A DNA stretch of 64,000 bases from Marinobacter sediminum (GTDB lineage Bacteria; Pseudomonadota; Gammaproteobacteria; Pseudomonadales; Oleiphilaceae), in assembly GCF_023657445.1 (NCBI RefSeq), contig NZ_JAGTWY010000001.1, positions 806,001 through 870,000 of the forward strand, given 5' to 3'. A program made the position numbers and the translations under genes. This document shows positions 47,625 through 58,635 of this stretch, in pieces. Position 1 is the first letter of the stretch, and every line of letters starts with the position of its first letter. The notes beneath the pieces were generated by a model. The model did not search any database. It was given only the letters and a program-made list of their open reading frames with translations, and had not been told where the DNA came from.

Positions 47625-49805
47625 ATGACAGAACGCGTACAAGTCGGCGGCATTCAGGTCGCGAAGAATCTGTATGATTTCGTAAATAATGAAGCGATCC
47701 CGGGAACCGGTGTCGATGCAGACAAATTCTGGTCCGAATTTGACAAGATCGTGAACGAGCTGGCCCCGCGCAACCGCGAACTACTGGCCAAGCGTGATGC
47801 GATTCAGGAAAAAATGGACAGCTGGAACCGCGACCACAAAGGTCAGAAGCTGGACATGGCGGAATACAAATCTTTCCTGAAGGACATCGGTTATCTGGTT
47901 GAAGAGCCGGCGGATTTCAAGATCTCTACCTCTAATGTTGATCCGGAAGTGGCGACCATGGCCGGCCCGCAGCTGGTTGTTCCGATCATGAATGCCCGTT
48001 TCGCGCTGAACGCCGCTAACGCCCGCTGGGGTAGCCTGTACGATGCGCTTTATGGCACTGATGCGATTTCTGAAGAAGGTGGTGCCGATAAAGGCCAGGG
48101 TTACAACCCGGTACGTGGTGCCAAGGTAATCGAGTGGGCCCGTAACCTGTTGGACAGCTCCGCACCGCTAGCTGCCGGCAGTCACAAGGACTCGGCAAAG
48201 TACTATGTGGACGGTGGCAAGCTGATCGTCAAACTGCAGAATGGCGAAACTACCGGTCTGAAAGACGAATCCGGTTTCGTGGGTTACACCGGCGCTGCTG
48301 ATGCGCCGACTGGCATTTTGCTGGTCAAGAACGGCATGCATTTCGAGATTCAGATCGATGCCAGCCACCCGATTGGCAAGGATGACGGAGCCAACGTCAA
48401 AGATGTTCTGATGGAGTCGGCCCTGACTACCATCATGGACTGCGAAGACTCCGTTGCTGCTGTCGATGCGGACGATAAGGCGCTGGCCTACAGTAACTGG
48501 CTCGGCCTGATGAAGGGTGACCTGCAGGAAACGTTCGAAAAGGGCGGCAAGCAGCTCACTCGTAAAATGAATGCTGACCGCACCTACACGGCTGCAGATG
48601 GCAGCGAGCTGGCCCTGAAGGGTCGCAGCCTGATGTTTATCCGTAACGTTGGTCATCTGATGACCAATCCGGCTGTTCTGCTCAGCGACGGTCAGGAAGT
48701 TCCGGAAGGCCTGATGGATGGTCTGATCACCTCCCTGATTGCGGTCCACGACCTGAAAGCCAAGGGTACGTTCCAGAACAGCACCAAGGGCTCCATGTAC
48801 ATTGTTAAGCCGAAGATGCATGGCCCGGAAGAGGTGGCGTTCACCAATGAATTCTTTGGTCGCGTCGAAGATGCCCTCGGTCTGCCACGCTTCTCTCTGA
48901 AGGTGGGCATCATGGACGAGGAGCGTCGTACGACGGTTAACCTGAAAGCCTGTATCCACGCCGCGCAAGAGCGTGCAGTATTCATCAACACCGGCTTCCT
49001 TGACCGTACCGGTGATGAAATGCACACCTCCATGGAGTTGGGGCCGTTCATCCGTAAGGGTGAGATGAAGCAGGCCGCCTGGATCAATGCCTACGAGCAA
49101 TGGAACGTGGATATTGGTCTTGAGACAGGTTTCCGTGGCGTGGCCCAGATTGGTAAAGGTATGTGGGCGATGCCGGATCTGATGGCCGGCATGCTGGAGG
49201 CCAAGATTGGTCACCCGAAATCCGGTGCAAACACCGCCTGGGTTCCGTCTCCGACGGCTGCGACTCTCCACGCAACCCATTACCACCAGGTCAGTGTGGC
49301 GGATGTACAGAAAGAGCTGGAAAGCCGCACACGTGCAAATCTGGACGATATCCTGACCGTGCCGGTAATGGCTGATCCGGGTGCTCTGTCTGCAGAAGAA
49401 ATCCAGCAGGAGCTGGACAACAATGCGCAGGGTATTCTGGGCTATGTTGTTCGCTGGGTAGAGCATGGTGTTGGCTGCTCCAAAGTCCCCGACATTAACA
49501 ATGTGGGCCTTATGGAGGATCGTGCCACGCTTCGGATTTCTTCTCAGTTGCTGACCAACTGGCTGTACCACGGTGTTTGTACCGAGGCGCAGATTGATGA
49601 AACCATGAAGCGCATGGCCGCCGTGGTAGACCAGCAGAATGCCGGCGATGCCGAATACCGCAACATGGCTCCGAGCTTTGATGACAGCGTTGCCTTCCAG
49701 GCGGCGATGGATCTGGTTCTGAAAGGACGCGAGCAGCCGAATGGCTACACTGAGCCACTTCTGCATGCTTACCGCCTGAAGGCGAAGGCCAAGTACGGCG
49801 CCTAA
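47625..49805 (+). CDS. glcB: Malate synthase G
   Basis: A 726-residue enzyme condensing glyoxylate with acetyl-CoA to malate. Family motifs include [82 protein letters not shown] (catalytic Asp region) and the C-terminal Cys/Glu segment. Length matches E. coli GlcB (723). It allows growth on acetate, glycolate or two-carbon products; isocitrate lyase is not in the window. The gene stands alone with a very stable terminator. Confidence 0.97.
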   Translation: MTERVQVGGIQVAKNLYDFVNNEAIPGTGVDADKFWSEFDKIVNELAPRNRELLAKRDAIQEKMDSWNRDHKGQKLDMAEYKSFLKDIGYLVEEPADFKISTSNVDPEVATMAGPQLVVPIMNARFALNAANARWGSLYDALYGTDAISEEGGADKGQGYNPVRGAKVIEWARNLLDSSAPLAAGSHKDSAKYYVDGGKLIVKLQNGETTGLKDESGFVGYTGAADAPTGILLVKNGMHFEIQIDASHPIGKDDGANVKDVLMESALTTIMDCEDSVAAVDADDKALAYSNWLGLMKGDLQETFEKGGKQLTRKMNADRTYTAADGSELALKGRSLMFIRNVGHLMTNPAVLLSDGQEVPEGLMDGLITSLIAVHDLKAKGTFQNSTKGSMYIVKPKMHGPEEVAFTNEFFGRVEDALGLPRFSLKVGIMDEERRTTVNLKACIHAAQERAVFINTGFLDRTGDEMHTSMELGPFIRKGEMKQAAWINAYEQWNVDIGLETGFRGVAQIGKGMWAMPDLMAGMLEAKIGHPKSGANTAWVPSPTAATLHATHYHQVSVADVQKELESRTRANLDDILTVPVMADPGALSAEEIQQELDNNAQGILGYVVRWVEHGVGCSKVPDINNVGLMEDRATLRISSQLLTNWLYHGVCTEAQIDETMKRMAAVVDQQNAGDAEYRNMAPSFDDSVAFQAAMDLVLKGREQPNGYTEPLLHAYRLKAKAKYGA

Positions 49806-49816
49806 GCTTTAAATGG

Positions 49817-49853
49817 CAATAAAAAACCCCGCCTTGAGCGGGGTTTTTTATTG
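49817..49853. terminator. Bidirectional terminator after glcB
   Basis: A 16-bp perfect stem CAATAAAAAACCCCGC / GCGGGGTTTTTTATTG with a 5-base loop. It lies between convergent glcB and folD. Confidence 0.95.
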
Positions 49854-49909
49854 CCCGGTATCCGGGCGAAAGCACATGCCCGGTATCCGGGCGAAAGCAC
49901 ATGCCCGGT
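49853..49909. repeat. 25-bp tandem repeat (2.3 copies) between glcB and folD
   Basis: GCCCGGTATCCGGGCGAAAG plus CACAT (25 bp) is repeated exactly at 49853-49877 and 49878-49902, with a third partial copy ending at the folD stop. Each unit holds a 6-bp hairpin, GCCCGG-TAT-CCGGGC. Confidence 0.9.
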
Positions 49910-50784
49910 TAACTGCCGTTACCGTCCAAGTCCTTGTGCAGGACATCGGCTGCGTAGAGGGTGTTCTGCAGCAGCGTGGCGATTGTCATTGGGCCCACGC
50001 CGCCCGGAACCGGGGTAATATACGCGGCCCGCTCAGAGGCAGCCTGAAAGTCCACATCGCCATGAAGCTTGCCGTCCGCCATCCGGTTGATGCCCACGTC
50101 GATAACGGTTGCCCCGGGTTTAACCCATTCACCCTTGATCAGGCCGGGCTTGCCTACGGCAGCGATCAGAATATCCGCTTCCCGGACGAATTTTTCCAGG
50201 TCTGGTGTAAAACGATGGCAAACAGTGGTCGTGGCGCCCTTCAGAAGCAGTTCCATGCTCATTGGCCGGCCGACGATATTGGAAGCACCAACAATAACCG
50301 CGTGCTGGCCCTTGTAGGGAGTGTCGATGCTGTCCAGAAGGGTGATTACTCCGGCTGGAGTGCAGGGGCGCAGGGTAGGCTTGCGCTGCATCAGGCGGCC
50401 AATGTTATACGGGTGAAAACCATCTACATCCTTGTCCGGGCGAATCTTCACCAGAATCGGGTCAGCGTCCAGGTGCTCAGGCAGCGGCAGCTGGACCAAT
50501 ATCCCGTCTACAGCCGGGTTCTCGTTCAGCTCGTCGATCAGTGCTTCCAGGGCAGCCTGGGAAGTGTCTTCCGGAAGGTCGTAGGAGAGGGAAAGAATGC
50601 CGGCTTCGTCGCAGGCCTTCCGTTTATTGCCCACATACACATGCGAAGCAGGGTCGGTTCCCACCAGAACAACAGCCAGTCCCGGGGCGCGTAAACCCTG
50701 TTTTGTGCGGGCGTCTACACCGGTCGCGACCTGCTGTCTTACTGCGGCGGCAATTTCTTTTCCGTTGATCAGTTTGGCGCTCAT
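49909..50784 (-). CDS. folD: Methylenetetrahydrofolate dehydrogenase / cyclohydrolase
   Basis: A 291-residue bifunctional folate enzyme supplying formyl-THF for purines and fMet. Family motifs: [19 protein letters not shown] (catalytic Lys), [51 protein letters not shown] and [16 protein letters not shown]. The start at 50784 ([12 protein letters not shown]) is preferred; the ORF is open 68 codons further upstream without conserved sequence. It is the only gene between glcB and the tRNA cluster. Confidence 0.95.
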   Translation of the reverse strand: MSAKLINGKEIAAAVRQQVATGVDARTKQGLRAPGLAVVLVGTDPASHVYVGNKRKACDEAGILSLSYDLPEDTSQAALEALIDELNENPAVDGILVQLPLPEHLDADPILVKIRPDKDVDGFHPYNIGRLMQRKPTLRPCTPAGVITLLDSIDTPYKGQHAVIVGASNIVGRPMSMELLLKGATTTVCHRFTPDLEKFVREADILIAAVGKPGLIKGEWVKPGATVIDVGINRMADGKLHGDVDFQAASERAAYITPVPGGVGPMTIATLLQNTLYAADVLHKDLDGNGS

Positions 50785-50950
50785 GTCTCGAATCTTGTCG
50801 GTTGGGCATGGGTAAATGAAGGCCGCGCATTGTCTCATGCTTCCGTCGGAACTCCAATTGGCGGGCAGGAAGGAGGCAGGGCAGGTGGAACTTTTCCGGC
50901 CGACCAGAGTCACTAAAAAGTCTGATGTTTCAGTAATTTTGAAATGTGTG

Positions 50951-50979
50951 TTGACGGAACCGTTTGGCGCCGGTAATAT
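50951..50979 (+). promoter_or_regulatory. Promoter of the tRNA cluster
   Basis: TTGACG (50951-50956) and TAATAT (50974-50979) are exactly 17 bp apart, followed by a GC-rich discriminator (GCGCGCC) as in stable-RNA promoters. It lies about 40 bases upstream of tRNA-Pro. Confidence 0.8.
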
Positions 50980-51019
50980 GCGCGCCAACTTTGCTGATGC
51001 ACTTATTGTTCAGTTCAGA

Positions 51020-51096
51020 CGGGGTATAGCGCAGTCTGGTAGCGCGCCTGCTTTGGGAGCAGGATGTCGGGAGTTCGAATCTCTCTACCCCGACCA
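51020..51096 (+). tRNA. tRNA-Pro (anticodon TGG)
   Basis: A 77-nt cloverleaf with acceptor stem CGGGGTA/TACCCCG, anticodon stem CCTGC/GCAGG around TTTGGGA, T-arm GTTCGAAT and encoded CCA. Confidence 0.97.
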
Positions 51097-51128
51097 TTTT
51101 CTGAATGTTCAGGTGGGCGAACGGTCAA

Positions 51129-51205
51129 GCGCCCGTAGCTCAGCTGGATAGAGCACCCGCCTTCTAAGCGGGTGGTCGCAGGTTCAAGTCCTGCCGGGCG
51201 CGCCA
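51129..51205 (+). tRNA. tRNA-Arg (anticodon TCT)
   Basis: A 77-nt cloverleaf with acceptor stem GCGCCCG/CGGGCGC, anticodon stem CCCGC/GCGGG around CTTCTAA, T-arm GTTCAAGT and encoded CCA. It reads AGA/AGG codons. Confidence 0.97.
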
Positions 51206-51290
51206 TCAAGTCCTCGGCTTGGTCTGCGCCGGAGCGACCGTAACCAGCAAAGTTGATGATTCGAAAGTACCGAAAGGTATGTCTCGATGT

Positions 51291-51367
51291 GGTGGACGTA
51301 GCTCAGTTGGTAGAGCTCAGGATTGTGACTCCTGCGGTCGAGGGTTCGATCCCCTTCGTCCACCCCA
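51291..51367 (+). tRNA. tRNA-His (anticodon GTG)
   Basis: A 77-nt cloverleaf with the extra G-1 typical of tRNA-His, acceptor GTGGACG/CGTCCAC, anticodon stem CAGGA/TCCTG around TTGTGAC, and encoded CCA. Confidence 0.96.
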
Positions 51368-51507
51368 CTTTCCCTTTTGTATTGTTTAGGCTCTGTTAAA
51401 TCTCAGTAGGGCGACAGCCTGTGAGATTCCGCAAGCAATCTCGGAAAGTGGTGAAGCTGGATTGCGGTTGAGTGTATCCAGTGACAAGTTTAGAATTCCG
51501 GTTATAA

Positions 51508-51592
51508 GCCTCGGTGGTGGAATTGGTAGACACGATAGGTTTAGGTCCTGTTGCCGCAAGGCGTGGGGGTTCAAGTCCCTCCCGAGGTACCA
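51508..51592 (+). tRNA. tRNA-Leu (anticodon TAG)
   Basis: An 85-nt class II tRNA with long variable arm (TGCCGCAAGGCG), anticodon TAG in the TTTAG-containing loop, acceptor GCCTCGG/CCGAGGT and encoded CCA. The last tRNA of the cluster, followed by a terminator. Confidence 0.96.
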
Positions 51593-51905
51593 ACATGAAA
51601 ACCCTCTCAGAACTCCTGAGAGGGTTTTTTTATGGGTGATAGAAAGGGCAGGCGGCATACTTCGTGAGTATTGAAGAATGCAGCCCCTTTCTTTTTTGAT
51701 TTTAGTCCCCAACTCTCTTCACGTGATGATAAAACAGTTAGATTGCGTTGCCCGACACCGCCTGTGACAGGTGATTCTCTCGGCGGGGCAAACCGTGATA
51801 AACTACCGGCTTTTAATTTTCGGTCCTTTTCCGGGAATTCGCCCGGGAGCGGACTTTTAGGTTTAATTTCATTCACATACTGAACCTGTAATTTGAGGAT
51901 CTTCC
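51593..51905. other. Spacer between tRNA-Leu and tig
   Basis: It holds the tRNA terminator and then about 270 bases of leader and promoter region for tig. No gene is supported here. A weak -10-like TAAACT near 51799 is the only promoter-like element. Confidence 0.5.
51598..51632 (+). terminator. Rho-independent terminator after the tRNA cluster
   Basis: Stem AAAACCCTCTCAG / CTGAGAGGGTTTT with a 5-base loop and seven Ts, 5 bases after tRNA-Leu. Confidence 0.93.
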
Positions 51906-53210
51906 ATGCAAGTGTCTGTTGAAACGACCTCCAACATCGAGCGTCGCATGACGATTGGTGTGCCCGCCCAGGAAATTGACCAGGCGGTCCAGAAGCGCCT
52001 GCAGGAAACTGCGAGCACTGTACGACTGAACGGTTTCCGTCCGGGTAAGGTGCCCATGAGCGTGGTCAAGCGTCGTTTCGGTGACAGCGTTCGCCAGGAA
52101 ATTGTCGGCGAGGTTATGCGCGATAACTACATCAAGGCACTGCAGGAGCAGGACATTAACCCTGCTGGCTGGCCGAAGTTTGAGCCTAAAACCATGGAAG
52201 AAGGCAAGGACCTTGAGTTTGTCGCTATTTTCGAGGTTTTGCCTGAAATTGAGCTGGGCGATCTGAGCAAGATCTCCGTTGAAAAGCTGACCTCTGAGAT
52301 TACCGACAAGGATATCGACAACATGATCGATAACCTGCGTCGCCAGCAGGCCACCATGAAGGAAGTCAAGCGCAAGTCCAAGAACAAGGACGTGCTGACC
52401 ATTGATTTCAAGGGCTCCATTGATGGCGAAGAGTTCGAAGGTGGTTCTGCTGAAGGCCATCGGCTGACTCTGGGCTCCGACCAGATGATTCCGGGCTTCG
52501 AGAAGGCCATCCAGGGTGGTAAGGCCGGTGAGGACATGGAAATTGAAGTGACCTTCCCTGAGGATTACCACAACGAAGATCTGGCGGGTAAGCCGGCCAA
52601 GTTCGATATCAAGATTCACAAGGTGGAAGAGCCGCAGCTGCCTGAACTGGATACCGAATTCTTCAAGAAATTTGGTATCGATGCGGAAGATGAAACCGCT
52701 TTCCGTGAAGAAGTTAAGAAGAACATGGAGCGTGAGCTAAAGCAGGCGGTCTCCAACAAGGTCAAGAACGATGTGGTTGATGGCCTGCTGGAGAGCACCG
52801 AACTGGACGTTCCGACAGCATTGGTTGACCAGGAAATCGACCGTCTCCGTCAGGACGCCGTTCAGCGTTTTGGTGGTCAGGTTGATTTCCAGCAGCTGCC
52901 CAAGGAAATTTTCCAGGAGCAGGCTGAGCGCCGTGTGAAGACCGGCCTGCTGTTCCAGGAAGTAGTCAAGAAAAATGATCTGAAGGCAGATCAGACCAAG
53001 GTAGATGAAAAGATCCAGGAGATCGCGTCTACGTATGAACAGCCTGAGGAAGTTATTGCACACTTCAACAGCGATCCTGAGCAGAAGTCGCAGATCGAGT
53101 CTTCCGTTCTGGAAGATTCGGTAGTTGATCATGTGCTGGAGCAGGCCAAGGTCAAAGAGAAGAAGGTCAAGTACGAAGAGGCCGTTCAGGCTGGTCAGCC
53201 CCAGCGCTGA
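51906..53210 (+). CDS. tig: Trigger factor
   Basis: A 434-residue ribosome-bound chaperone. The ribosome-binding loop [17 protein letters not shown] is at about residues 43-60, the FKBP-type isomerase domain spans about 150-245 ([37 protein letters not shown]), and the helical C-terminal arm follows. It binds nascent chains at the exit tunnel. The tig-clpP-clpX-lon order is conserved. Confidence 0.97.
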   Translation: MQVSVETTSNIERRMTIGVPAQEIDQAVQKRLQETASTVRLNGFRPGKVPMSVVKRRFGDSVRQEIVGEVMRDNYIKALQEQDINPAGWPKFEPKTMEEGKDLEFVAIFEVLPEIELGDLSKISVEKLTSEITDKDIDNMIDNLRRQQATMKEVKRKSKNKDVLTIDFKGSIDGEEFEGGSAEGHRLTLGSDQMIPGFEKAIQGGKAGEDMEIEVTFPEDYHNEDLAGKPAKFDIKIHKVEEPQLPELDTEFFKKFGIDAEDETAFREEVKKNMERELKQAVSNKVKNDVVDGLLESTELDVPTALVDQEIDRLRQDAVQRFGGQVDFQQLPKEIFQEQAERRVKTGLLFQEVVKKNDLKADQTKVDEKIQEIASTYEQPEEVIAHFNSDPEQKSQIESSVLEDSVVDHVLEQAKVKEKKVKYEEAVQAGQPQR

Positions 53211-53256
53211 GTTTGCCGGGGCCGGAGAGGTTTCCGGCTCCGCTGGCCGACCCGAG

Positions 53257-53284
53257 AAAACAGCCGGCTTGTCCGGCTGTTTTC
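53257..53284 (+). terminator. Hairpin terminator after tig
   Basis: A perfect 11-bp stem AAAACAGCCGG / CCGGCTGTTTT with a 5-base loop; the T run is short (4), so termination may be partial. Confidence 0.75.
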
Positions 53285-53386
53285 ATCTGGGCCCGCTGCT
53301 GGCAAAGTATAGGGTGCAATAACACCTGTAGTGCACGTCGTGGCGCGAGTCCACGACCCATTGTCCATAAGGAGTTCAGGCGCATC

Positions 53387-54022
53387 ATGACGCAGAAACC
53401 AATTGATGGTCCCGCAATGGTTACCAGTTCCGGCCTGGTGCCAATTGTTATCGAACAGACTGCCCGCGGCGAGCGTTCGTTCGACATATACTCCCGTCTG
53501 CTCAAGGAGCGGGTGATTTTCATGGTTGGCCAGGTAGAAGACCATATGGCGAACCTGATTGTGGCCCAGATGTTGTTCCTGGAATCCGAGAATCCGGACA
53601 AGGATATCCACCTGTACATTAACAGTCCTGGCGGATCGGTAACTGCTGGTATGTCCATTTATGACACCATGCAGTTCATCAAGCCTGATGTGGCAACATT
53701 GTGTATTGGTCAGGCGGCCAGTATGGGCGCGTTCCTGTTGGCGGGTGGTGCCGAGGGCAAGCGTGCCTGTCTGCCAAACTCTCGGGTGATGATTCACCAG
53801 CCACTCGGTGGTTACCAGGGGCAGGCAACGGACATCGAGATCCACACCCGTGAAATTCTCAAGATTCGTCACACACTGAATTCAATTCTGGCCCACCACA
53901 CCGGCCAGGATCTTGAGACCATCGCCAAAGATACGGATCGTGACTATTTTATGGATCCGTCCCAGGCGAAAGAGTACGGGCTTATTGATTCTATACTTGA
54001 TAAGCGCGTACCGAATAAATAA
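53387..54022 (+). CDS. clpP: ATP-dependent Clp protease proteolytic subunit
   Basis: A 211-residue serine protease. Catalytic Ser112 ([13 protein letters not shown]), His137 ([13 protein letters not shown]) and an Asp in the [11 protein letters not shown] segment form the triad. It assembles as a double heptamer fed by ClpX. The start at 53387 follows AAGGAGTTCAGG; the ORF extension upstream is not coding. clpX lies 76 bases downstream. Confidence 0.97.
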   Translation: MTQKPIDGPAMVTSSGLVPIVIEQTARGERSFDIYSRLLKERVIFMVGQVEDHMANLIVAQMLFLESENPDKDIHLYINSPGGSVTAGMSIYDTMQFIKPDVATLCIGQAASMGAFLLAGGAEGKRACLPNSRVMIHQPLGGYQGQATDIEIHTREILKIRHTLNSILAHHTGQDLETIAKDTDRDYFMDPSQAKEYGLIDSILDKRVPNK

Positions 54023-54098
54023 TACTGGAACTAATCGCATCATCCTTGGCCGGCGTATTAGCCAGTAACGCCGGCGAACCAAGATCAGAGGTATTTCA

Positions 54099-55382
54099 AT
54101 GGCAGATGAAAGAAACGGCAGAGGCGACGATAACGGCAAGTTGCTCTACTGCTCGTTTTGCGGAAAGAGCCAGCATGAAGTCCGTAAGCTCATTGCAGGG
54201 CCCTCGGTGTTCATCTGCGACGAGTGCGTTGACCTGTGCAATGACATTATCCGTGAAGAAATTCAGGAGAATGCTCAGGAAGAGGCCAGTGACCGTCTCC
54301 CGACACCCGCCGAGATCCGTGACACGCTGAACGAGTACGTGATTGGTCAGGATCGTGCGAAAGTGGTGCTTTCTGTAGCGGTTTATAACCACTATAAACG
54401 TTTGCGCTACGGCGAAGGCAAGGCTGAGGTCGAGCTTGGCAAGAGTAACATCCTGCTGATTGGTCCTACCGGTAGCGGTAAGACTCTGCTCGCTGAAACC
54501 CTGGCCCGCATGTTGAACGTGCCGTTCACGATTGCAGATGCGACCACGCTGACCGAGGCTGGTTACGTTGGTGAGGATGTCGAGAATATCATCCAGAAGC
54601 TGCTGCAGAAGTGTGACTACGATGTCGACAAGGCCCAGCGTGGTATCGTCTACATTGATGAGATCGACAAGATCTCTCGCAAGTCGGACAACCCCTCCAT
54701 TACCCGGGATGTTTCCGGTGAGGGCGTCCAGCAGGCTTTGTTGAAGCTGATTGAGGGCACGGTTGCATCGGTTCCGCCGCAGGGAGGCCGCAAGCATCCC
54801 CAGCAGGAATTTCTGCAGGTAGACACTGGCAACATCCTGTTCATTTGTGGTGGCGCGTTCGCCGGCCTGGATAAGGTCATTCAGGAACGTTCTGAGCGCA
54901 GCTCCATTGGTTTTTCTGCAACGGTAGCTAGTCAGGACGACAAGAAGAGCGCCGGTGAGATCATTAAGGACGTGGAAACCGAGGATCTGGTCAAGTTTGG
55001 TCTGATTCCCGAGTTTGTTGGCCGTCTGCCCGTGGTTGCGACGCTGACCGAGCTGGATGAAGCCGCCCTGGTTCAGATTCTGACCGAGCCGAAGAACGCA
55101 CTGACCAAACAGTATCAGAAGCTGTTTGATATGGAAGGCGTTGAACTGGACTTCCGTGAAGACGCCCTGCGTGCGGTTGCCCGCAAGGCCATGGAGAGGA
55201 AGACAGGTGCCCGGGGGCTGCGTTCGATCATGGAAGGCACGTTGCTGGACACCATGTACCAGATCCCTTCCGAGCATGACGTCACCAAGGTGGTGATTGA
55301 TGAGAGTGTGATCGACGGTGACTCGGAGCCGTTCAAGATCTACGCAAGTAGCGATCATGCCAAGGCTGTCCCTGAAGACTGA
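54099..55382 (+). CDS. clpX: ATP-dependent Clp protease ATP-binding subunit
   Basis: A 427-residue AAA+ unfoldase. The N-terminal zinc-binding domain has [14 protein letters not shown] and [10 protein letters not shown]; the AAA+ core has the Walker [15 protein letters not shown], Walker [10 protein letters not shown], the pore loop GYVGEDVEN, and sensor 2. The IGF loop that binds ClpP appears as SIGFSATV. It delivers tagged proteins to ClpP. Confidence 0.97.
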   Translation: MADERNGRGDDNGKLLYCSFCGKSQHEVRKLIAGPSVFICDECVDLCNDIIREEIQENAQEEASDRLPTPAEIRDTLNEYVIGQDRAKVVLSVAVYNHYKRLRYGEGKAEVELGKSNILLIGPTGSGKTLLAETLARMLNVPFTIADATTLTEAGYVGEDVENIIQKLLQKCDYDVDKAQRGIVYIDEIDKISRKSDNPSITRDVSGEGVQQALLKLIEGTVASVPPQGGRKHPQQEFLQVDTGNILFICGGAFAGLDKVIQERSERSSIGFSATVASQDDKKSAGEIIKDVETEDLVKFGLIPEFVGRLPVVATLTELDEAALVQILTEPKNALTKQYQKLFDMEGVELDFREDALRAVARKAMERKTGARGLRSIMEGTLLDTMYQIPSEHDVTKVVIDESVIDGDSEPFKIYASSDHAKAVPED

Positions 55383-55407
55383 GTCGTCTTTGGGTATTGG
55401 CTGATTC

Positions 55408-55436
55408 AAAAAAAAGGGGCGGGAACGCCCCTTTTT
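55408..55436 (+). terminator. Rho-independent terminator after clpX
   Basis: Stem AAAAAGGGGCG / CGCCCCTTTTT with a short loop and T run, so lon is likely transcribed from its own promoter in the 115 bases that follow. Confidence 0.88.
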
Positions 55437-55551
55437 CACGTTTTGTGTCCCCTCATTCCCGTCCTGTTTCGTTTCGTAAAAAGATTGCAATTTTTAAGGG
55501 CGCCCCAATGAAGGGTGATATGCTGAATGAAACGCCGTCAGAGGAATCCTT

Positions 55552-57969
55552 ATGACCCGGATACCCGAAAATGTTGTGCAAGAATACCCGCTGCTTCCGC
55601 TCCGTGATGTGGTGGTGTTTCCGCACATGGTGGTCCCCTTGTTTGTGGGCCGTGAAAAATCCATTCAGGCCCTCGAGGCCGCGATGGAGGGAAGCAAGGA
55701 AATCCTCCTGGTTGCCCAGAGGGACGCTTCCACTGATGAGCCGGGAGCTGATGATGTGTTTGATATGGGCACCATGGCGACCGTGCTCCAGATGCTTCGT
55801 CTCCCGGACGGCACCGTCAAGGTTCTGGTTGAGGGTAATGCTCGCGCCACCATTAGCGATATAGTCGAAGGAGAGTACCTCTCTGGTGGTGCTGTGCTGA
55901 TGGACGAAGAGTCCTTGCCTGAGCGGGAACAGGAAGTATTGATCAAAACCCTGATGGATGAGTTTGAGAAGTATGTAAAGCTCTCCAAAAAGGTTCCCTC
56001 CGAAGTCTCCAATGCCCTCACTGGCATTGAGGAGCTGGAGCGTCTGGCCGACACCATGGCCGCCCACCTGGAAATGCGGATTCCGGAGAAGCAGGAGCTT
56101 CTGGAAGCCCTGGATTTGCGTAAGCGCGTTGATCTTTTGCTGGGCAAGCTGGATGGCGAGATCGACCTGATTGAGGTCGAGAAGCGTATTCGTGGCCGCG
56201 TGAAAAAACAGATGGAGCGAAGCCAGCGCGAGTATTATCTGAACGAACAGATGAAGGCTATCCAGAAGGAAATGGGTAACCTGGGTGAGGGTAACAACGA
56301 CTTTGAAGAGCTTGAGCAGAAGCTTGAAGAAGCCGGCCTGCCTGAAGAAGCCCGCAAGAAGACTGAAACCGAGCTGAACAAGCTCAAAATGATGTCGCCG
56401 ATGTCGGCCGAAGCGACGGTGGTGCGTGGTTACATCGACTGGATGCTGGCCGTGCCCTGGAAAAAGCGCAGTCGGGTTCGCCATGATATCGAGAAGGCCC
56501 GTGAAATTCTGGACCGGGATCACTACGGCCTGGACGAGGTGAAGAAACGCATTCTTGAGTACCTTGCTGTTCAGAGCAGGGTGAAGAAGGTCAAGGGTCC
56601 GGTGCTGTGCCTCGTCGGGCCTCCCGGTGTCGGCAAGACGTCTCTGGGTCAGTCCATTGCCCGGGCGACCAATCGTAAGTACACGCGTATGGCTCTGGGT
56701 GGCGTGCGTGATGAGGCTGAAATCCGCGGTCACCGGAAAACATACATCGGTGCGCTTCCGGGCAAGCTTCTTCAGAAGCTTTCCAAGGTTGGTGTGAAGA
56801 ATCCGCTGTTCCTGTTCGATGAAATCGACAAGATGGGGATGGATCACCGGGGCGACCCCGCGTCGGCCCTTCTGGAGGTGTTGGATCCGGAACAGAACCA
56901 CACCTTCAACGACCATTACCTGGAAGTCGACTACGACCTTTCAGATGTGATGTTCGTGTGTACATCCAACTCCATGGATATTCCGCCAGCTCTGCTGGAT
57001 CGGATGGAGATCATTCGAATCCCTGGCTATACCGAGGACGAGAAGGTGAACATCGCCCTGCGTTACCTGCTGCCAAAGCAGATCAAGGCCAACGGCCTGC
57101 GCAAGGACGAACTACAGCTTCCGGAAGAGACGATGCGCGACCTGATCCGTTATTACACCCGTGAGGCGGGCGTACGTGGCCTTGAGCGGGAAATTGCGAA
57201 GATCTGCCGTAAGGTTGTGCGTGAGCACGTTGAAGCCGGTGAGAAGGTCTCTGTGACGCTGCAGCCGGACATGCTGGAAGATTACTCCGGCGTGAAGAAG
57301 TTCAACTACGGTCTGGCAGAAGAGAAAAACCAGATTGGTCAGGTGACCGGACTGGCGTGGACCCAGGTCGGTGGTGAATTGCTGACCCTTGAATGTGCAC
57401 TGACGCCGGGCAAGGGCCGTGTAGTCAAGACCGGTTCTCTCGGTGATGTCATGCAGGAGTCCATTCAGACGGCCTTGACGGTTGTCCGTAGCCGCGCCCC
57501 GGGGCTCGGTATTGCCGATGATTTCCATGAAAAGCATGACCTCCATATTCACGTTCCGGAGGGTGCGACACCGAAAGATGGCCCCAGCGCTGGTATTGGT
57601 ATGTGCACAGCCCTGGTTTCTGCACTGACCAAAATTCCGGTTCGGGCAGACGTGGCAATGACCGGTGAGATTACCCTCAGGGGCCGGGTGCTACCCATTG
57701 GCGGTCTTAAGGAAAAGCTCCTTGCAGCGCACCGGGGTGGCATCAAGACGGTCCTGATTCCAGATGATAATGTGAGGGATCTCAAGGAGATACCCGAAAA
57801 TATCAAGGAGTCTTTGGAGATTCGTCCGGTGAAGTGGATTGATGAAGTGCTGGATATTGCACTGGCTTATCCGCCCGAGCCCCGTGACGAAGATACGTCT
57901 TCCGATGCGGGTTCAGGGAAGCCCCGTGACGAGGAAAACGACAACCCGGAACGCATAAATACACATTAA
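55552..57969 (+). CDS. lon: ATP-dependent protease Lon
   Basis: An 805-residue AAA+ serine protease. The N-terminal substrate domain (about 1-300) starts with [20 protein letters not shown]. Walker A is GPPGVGKTS, Walker [10 protein letters not shown], and the proteolytic dyad is Ser679 (KDGPSAGIG) and Lys722, the same numbers as in E. coli. It degrades misfolded and short-lived regulators. The C-terminal 35 residues are a polar extension ([17 protein letters not shown]). Confidence 0.98.
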   Translation: MTRIPENVVQEYPLLPLRDVVVFPHMVVPLFVGREKSIQALEAAMEGSKEILLVAQRDASTDEPGADDVFDMGTMATVLQMLRLPDGTVKVLVEGNARATISDIVEGEYLSGGAVLMDEESLPEREQEVLIKTLMDEFEKYVKLSKKVPSEVSNALTGIEELERLADTMAAHLEMRIPEKQELLEALDLRKRVDLLLGKLDGEIDLIEVEKRIRGRVKKQMERSQREYYLNEQMKAIQKEMGNLGEGNNDFEELEQKLEEAGLPEEARKKTETELNKLKMMSPMSAEATVVRGYIDWMLAVPWKKRSRVRHDIEKAREILDRDHYGLDEVKKRILEYLAVQSRVKKVKGPVLCLVGPPGVGKTSLGQSIARATNRKYTRMALGGVRDEAEIRGHRKTYIGALPGKLLQKLSKVGVKNPLFLFDEIDKMGMDHRGDPASALLEVLDPEQNHTFNDHYLEVDYDLSDVMFVCTSNSMDIPPALLDRMEIIRIPGYTEDEKVNIALRYLLPKQIKANGLRKDELQLPEETMRDLIRYYTREAGVRGLEREIAKICRKVVREHVEAGEKVSVTLQPDMLEDYSGVKKFNYGLAEEKNQIGQVTGLAWTQVGGELLTLECALTPGKGRVVKTGSLGDVMQESIQTALTVVRSRAPGLGIADDFHEKHDLHIHVPEGATPKDGPSAGIGMCTALVSALTKIPVRADVAMTGEITLRGRVLPIGGLKEKLLAAHRGGIKTVLIPDDNVRDLKEIPENIKESLEIRPVKWIDEVLDIALAYPPEPRDEDTSSDAGSGKPRDEENDNPERINTH

Positions 57970-57984
57970 AGACTTGATGAGTTG

Positions 57985-58014
57985 TTGACATGCCAGAGAG
58001 CCCGTTGGTATAAC
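57985..58014 (+). promoter_or_regulatory. hupB promoter
   Basis: TTGACA (57985-57990) and TATAAC (58009-58014), 18 bp apart, begin 16 bases after the lon stop. Transcription would start near 58021, giving a leader of about 185 nt before the hupB GTG. Confidence 0.78.
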
Positions 58015-58207
58015 TGTTTCGCCGTGAAGCAGCCAATACCAAGGGCTCCCGCGCAGTGAATGCCTATTCCGAACACCGGTGAAAAACCGCAAGGAATAAG
58101 AAAACTGAAGAATGGAATTCTCAGACAGCATATGCGATAGTCGAGAACGTCCGAGAAAAAACAAACCAACCTATAACATCTTCAACCTGGAATCGAAGGG
58201 GTTTAGT

Positions 58208-58480
58208 GTGAACAAGTCCGAACTAATTGATGCAATTGCAGAGTCTTCAGATATCTCCAAAGCAGCCGCCGGCCGTGCTCTGGACGCAATGACAAACTCT
58301 ATTACCGGTGCCCTGAAAAAAGGCGATCAGGTTACTCTGATCGGTTTTGGTACTTTCTCTGTTAAAGAGCGAGCTGCCCGCACTGGTCGTAACCCGCAGA
58401 CTGGTGCTGAAATAAAGATTCCGGCCTCTAAAGTGCCTGGATTCAAAGCAGGCAAGGCCCTGAAAGACGCCGTTAAGTAA
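58208..58480 (+). CDS. hupB: DNA-binding protein HU-beta
   Basis: A 90-residue nucleoid protein, starting with a GTG as [18 protein letters not shown] and carrying the DNA-binding arm region [23 protein letters not shown]. It bends and compacts DNA. The longer ORF (from 58112) has no homologous sequence before the GTG. It is expressed from a strong promoter behind a long leader and ends in a terminator. Confidence 0.97.
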   Translation: MNKSELIDAIAESSDISKAAAGRALDAMTNSITGALKKGDQVTLIGFGTFSVKERAARTGRNPQTGAEIKIPASKVPGFKAGKALKDAVK

Positions 58481-58531
58481 CGGTTCTTTCTCTGGCAGCT
58501 CCTGTCGCAGGGAGCTGTCCAAGAAGAATTC

Positions 58532-58562
58532 AAGGCGCATTCCGGATAGGGTGCGCCTTTTT
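58532..58562 (+). terminator. Terminator after hupB
   Basis: Stem AAGGCGCA / TGCGCCTT with a 12-base loop followed by a T run. Confidence 0.75.
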
Positions 58563-58635
58563 ACGTTCAGCGCACCTAACGCTCATCGCCAAACGATAAA
58601 AACCGCACGACCTTGAACAGGGATTCGGGAGAAAC

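Noticed and set aside
48168..49766. 532-residue minus-strand open frame opposite glcB
   Set aside because: Antisense shadow of malate synthase G without start signals.
51020..51592. tRNA cluster as an integration site for a genomic island
   Set aside because: No integrase, direct att repeats or atypical genes flank it; the neighbours are core genes in conserved order.
54096..55490. 464-residue minus-strand open frame opposite clpX
   Set aside because: Shadow frame produced by GC-rich third positions of clpX; no promoter or recognisable domain.
55490..55551. Heat-shock (sigma-32) promoter before lon
   Set aside because: A CCCCAAT box is present but no acceptable CTTGAA element at the proper distance, so it is not reported as a feature.
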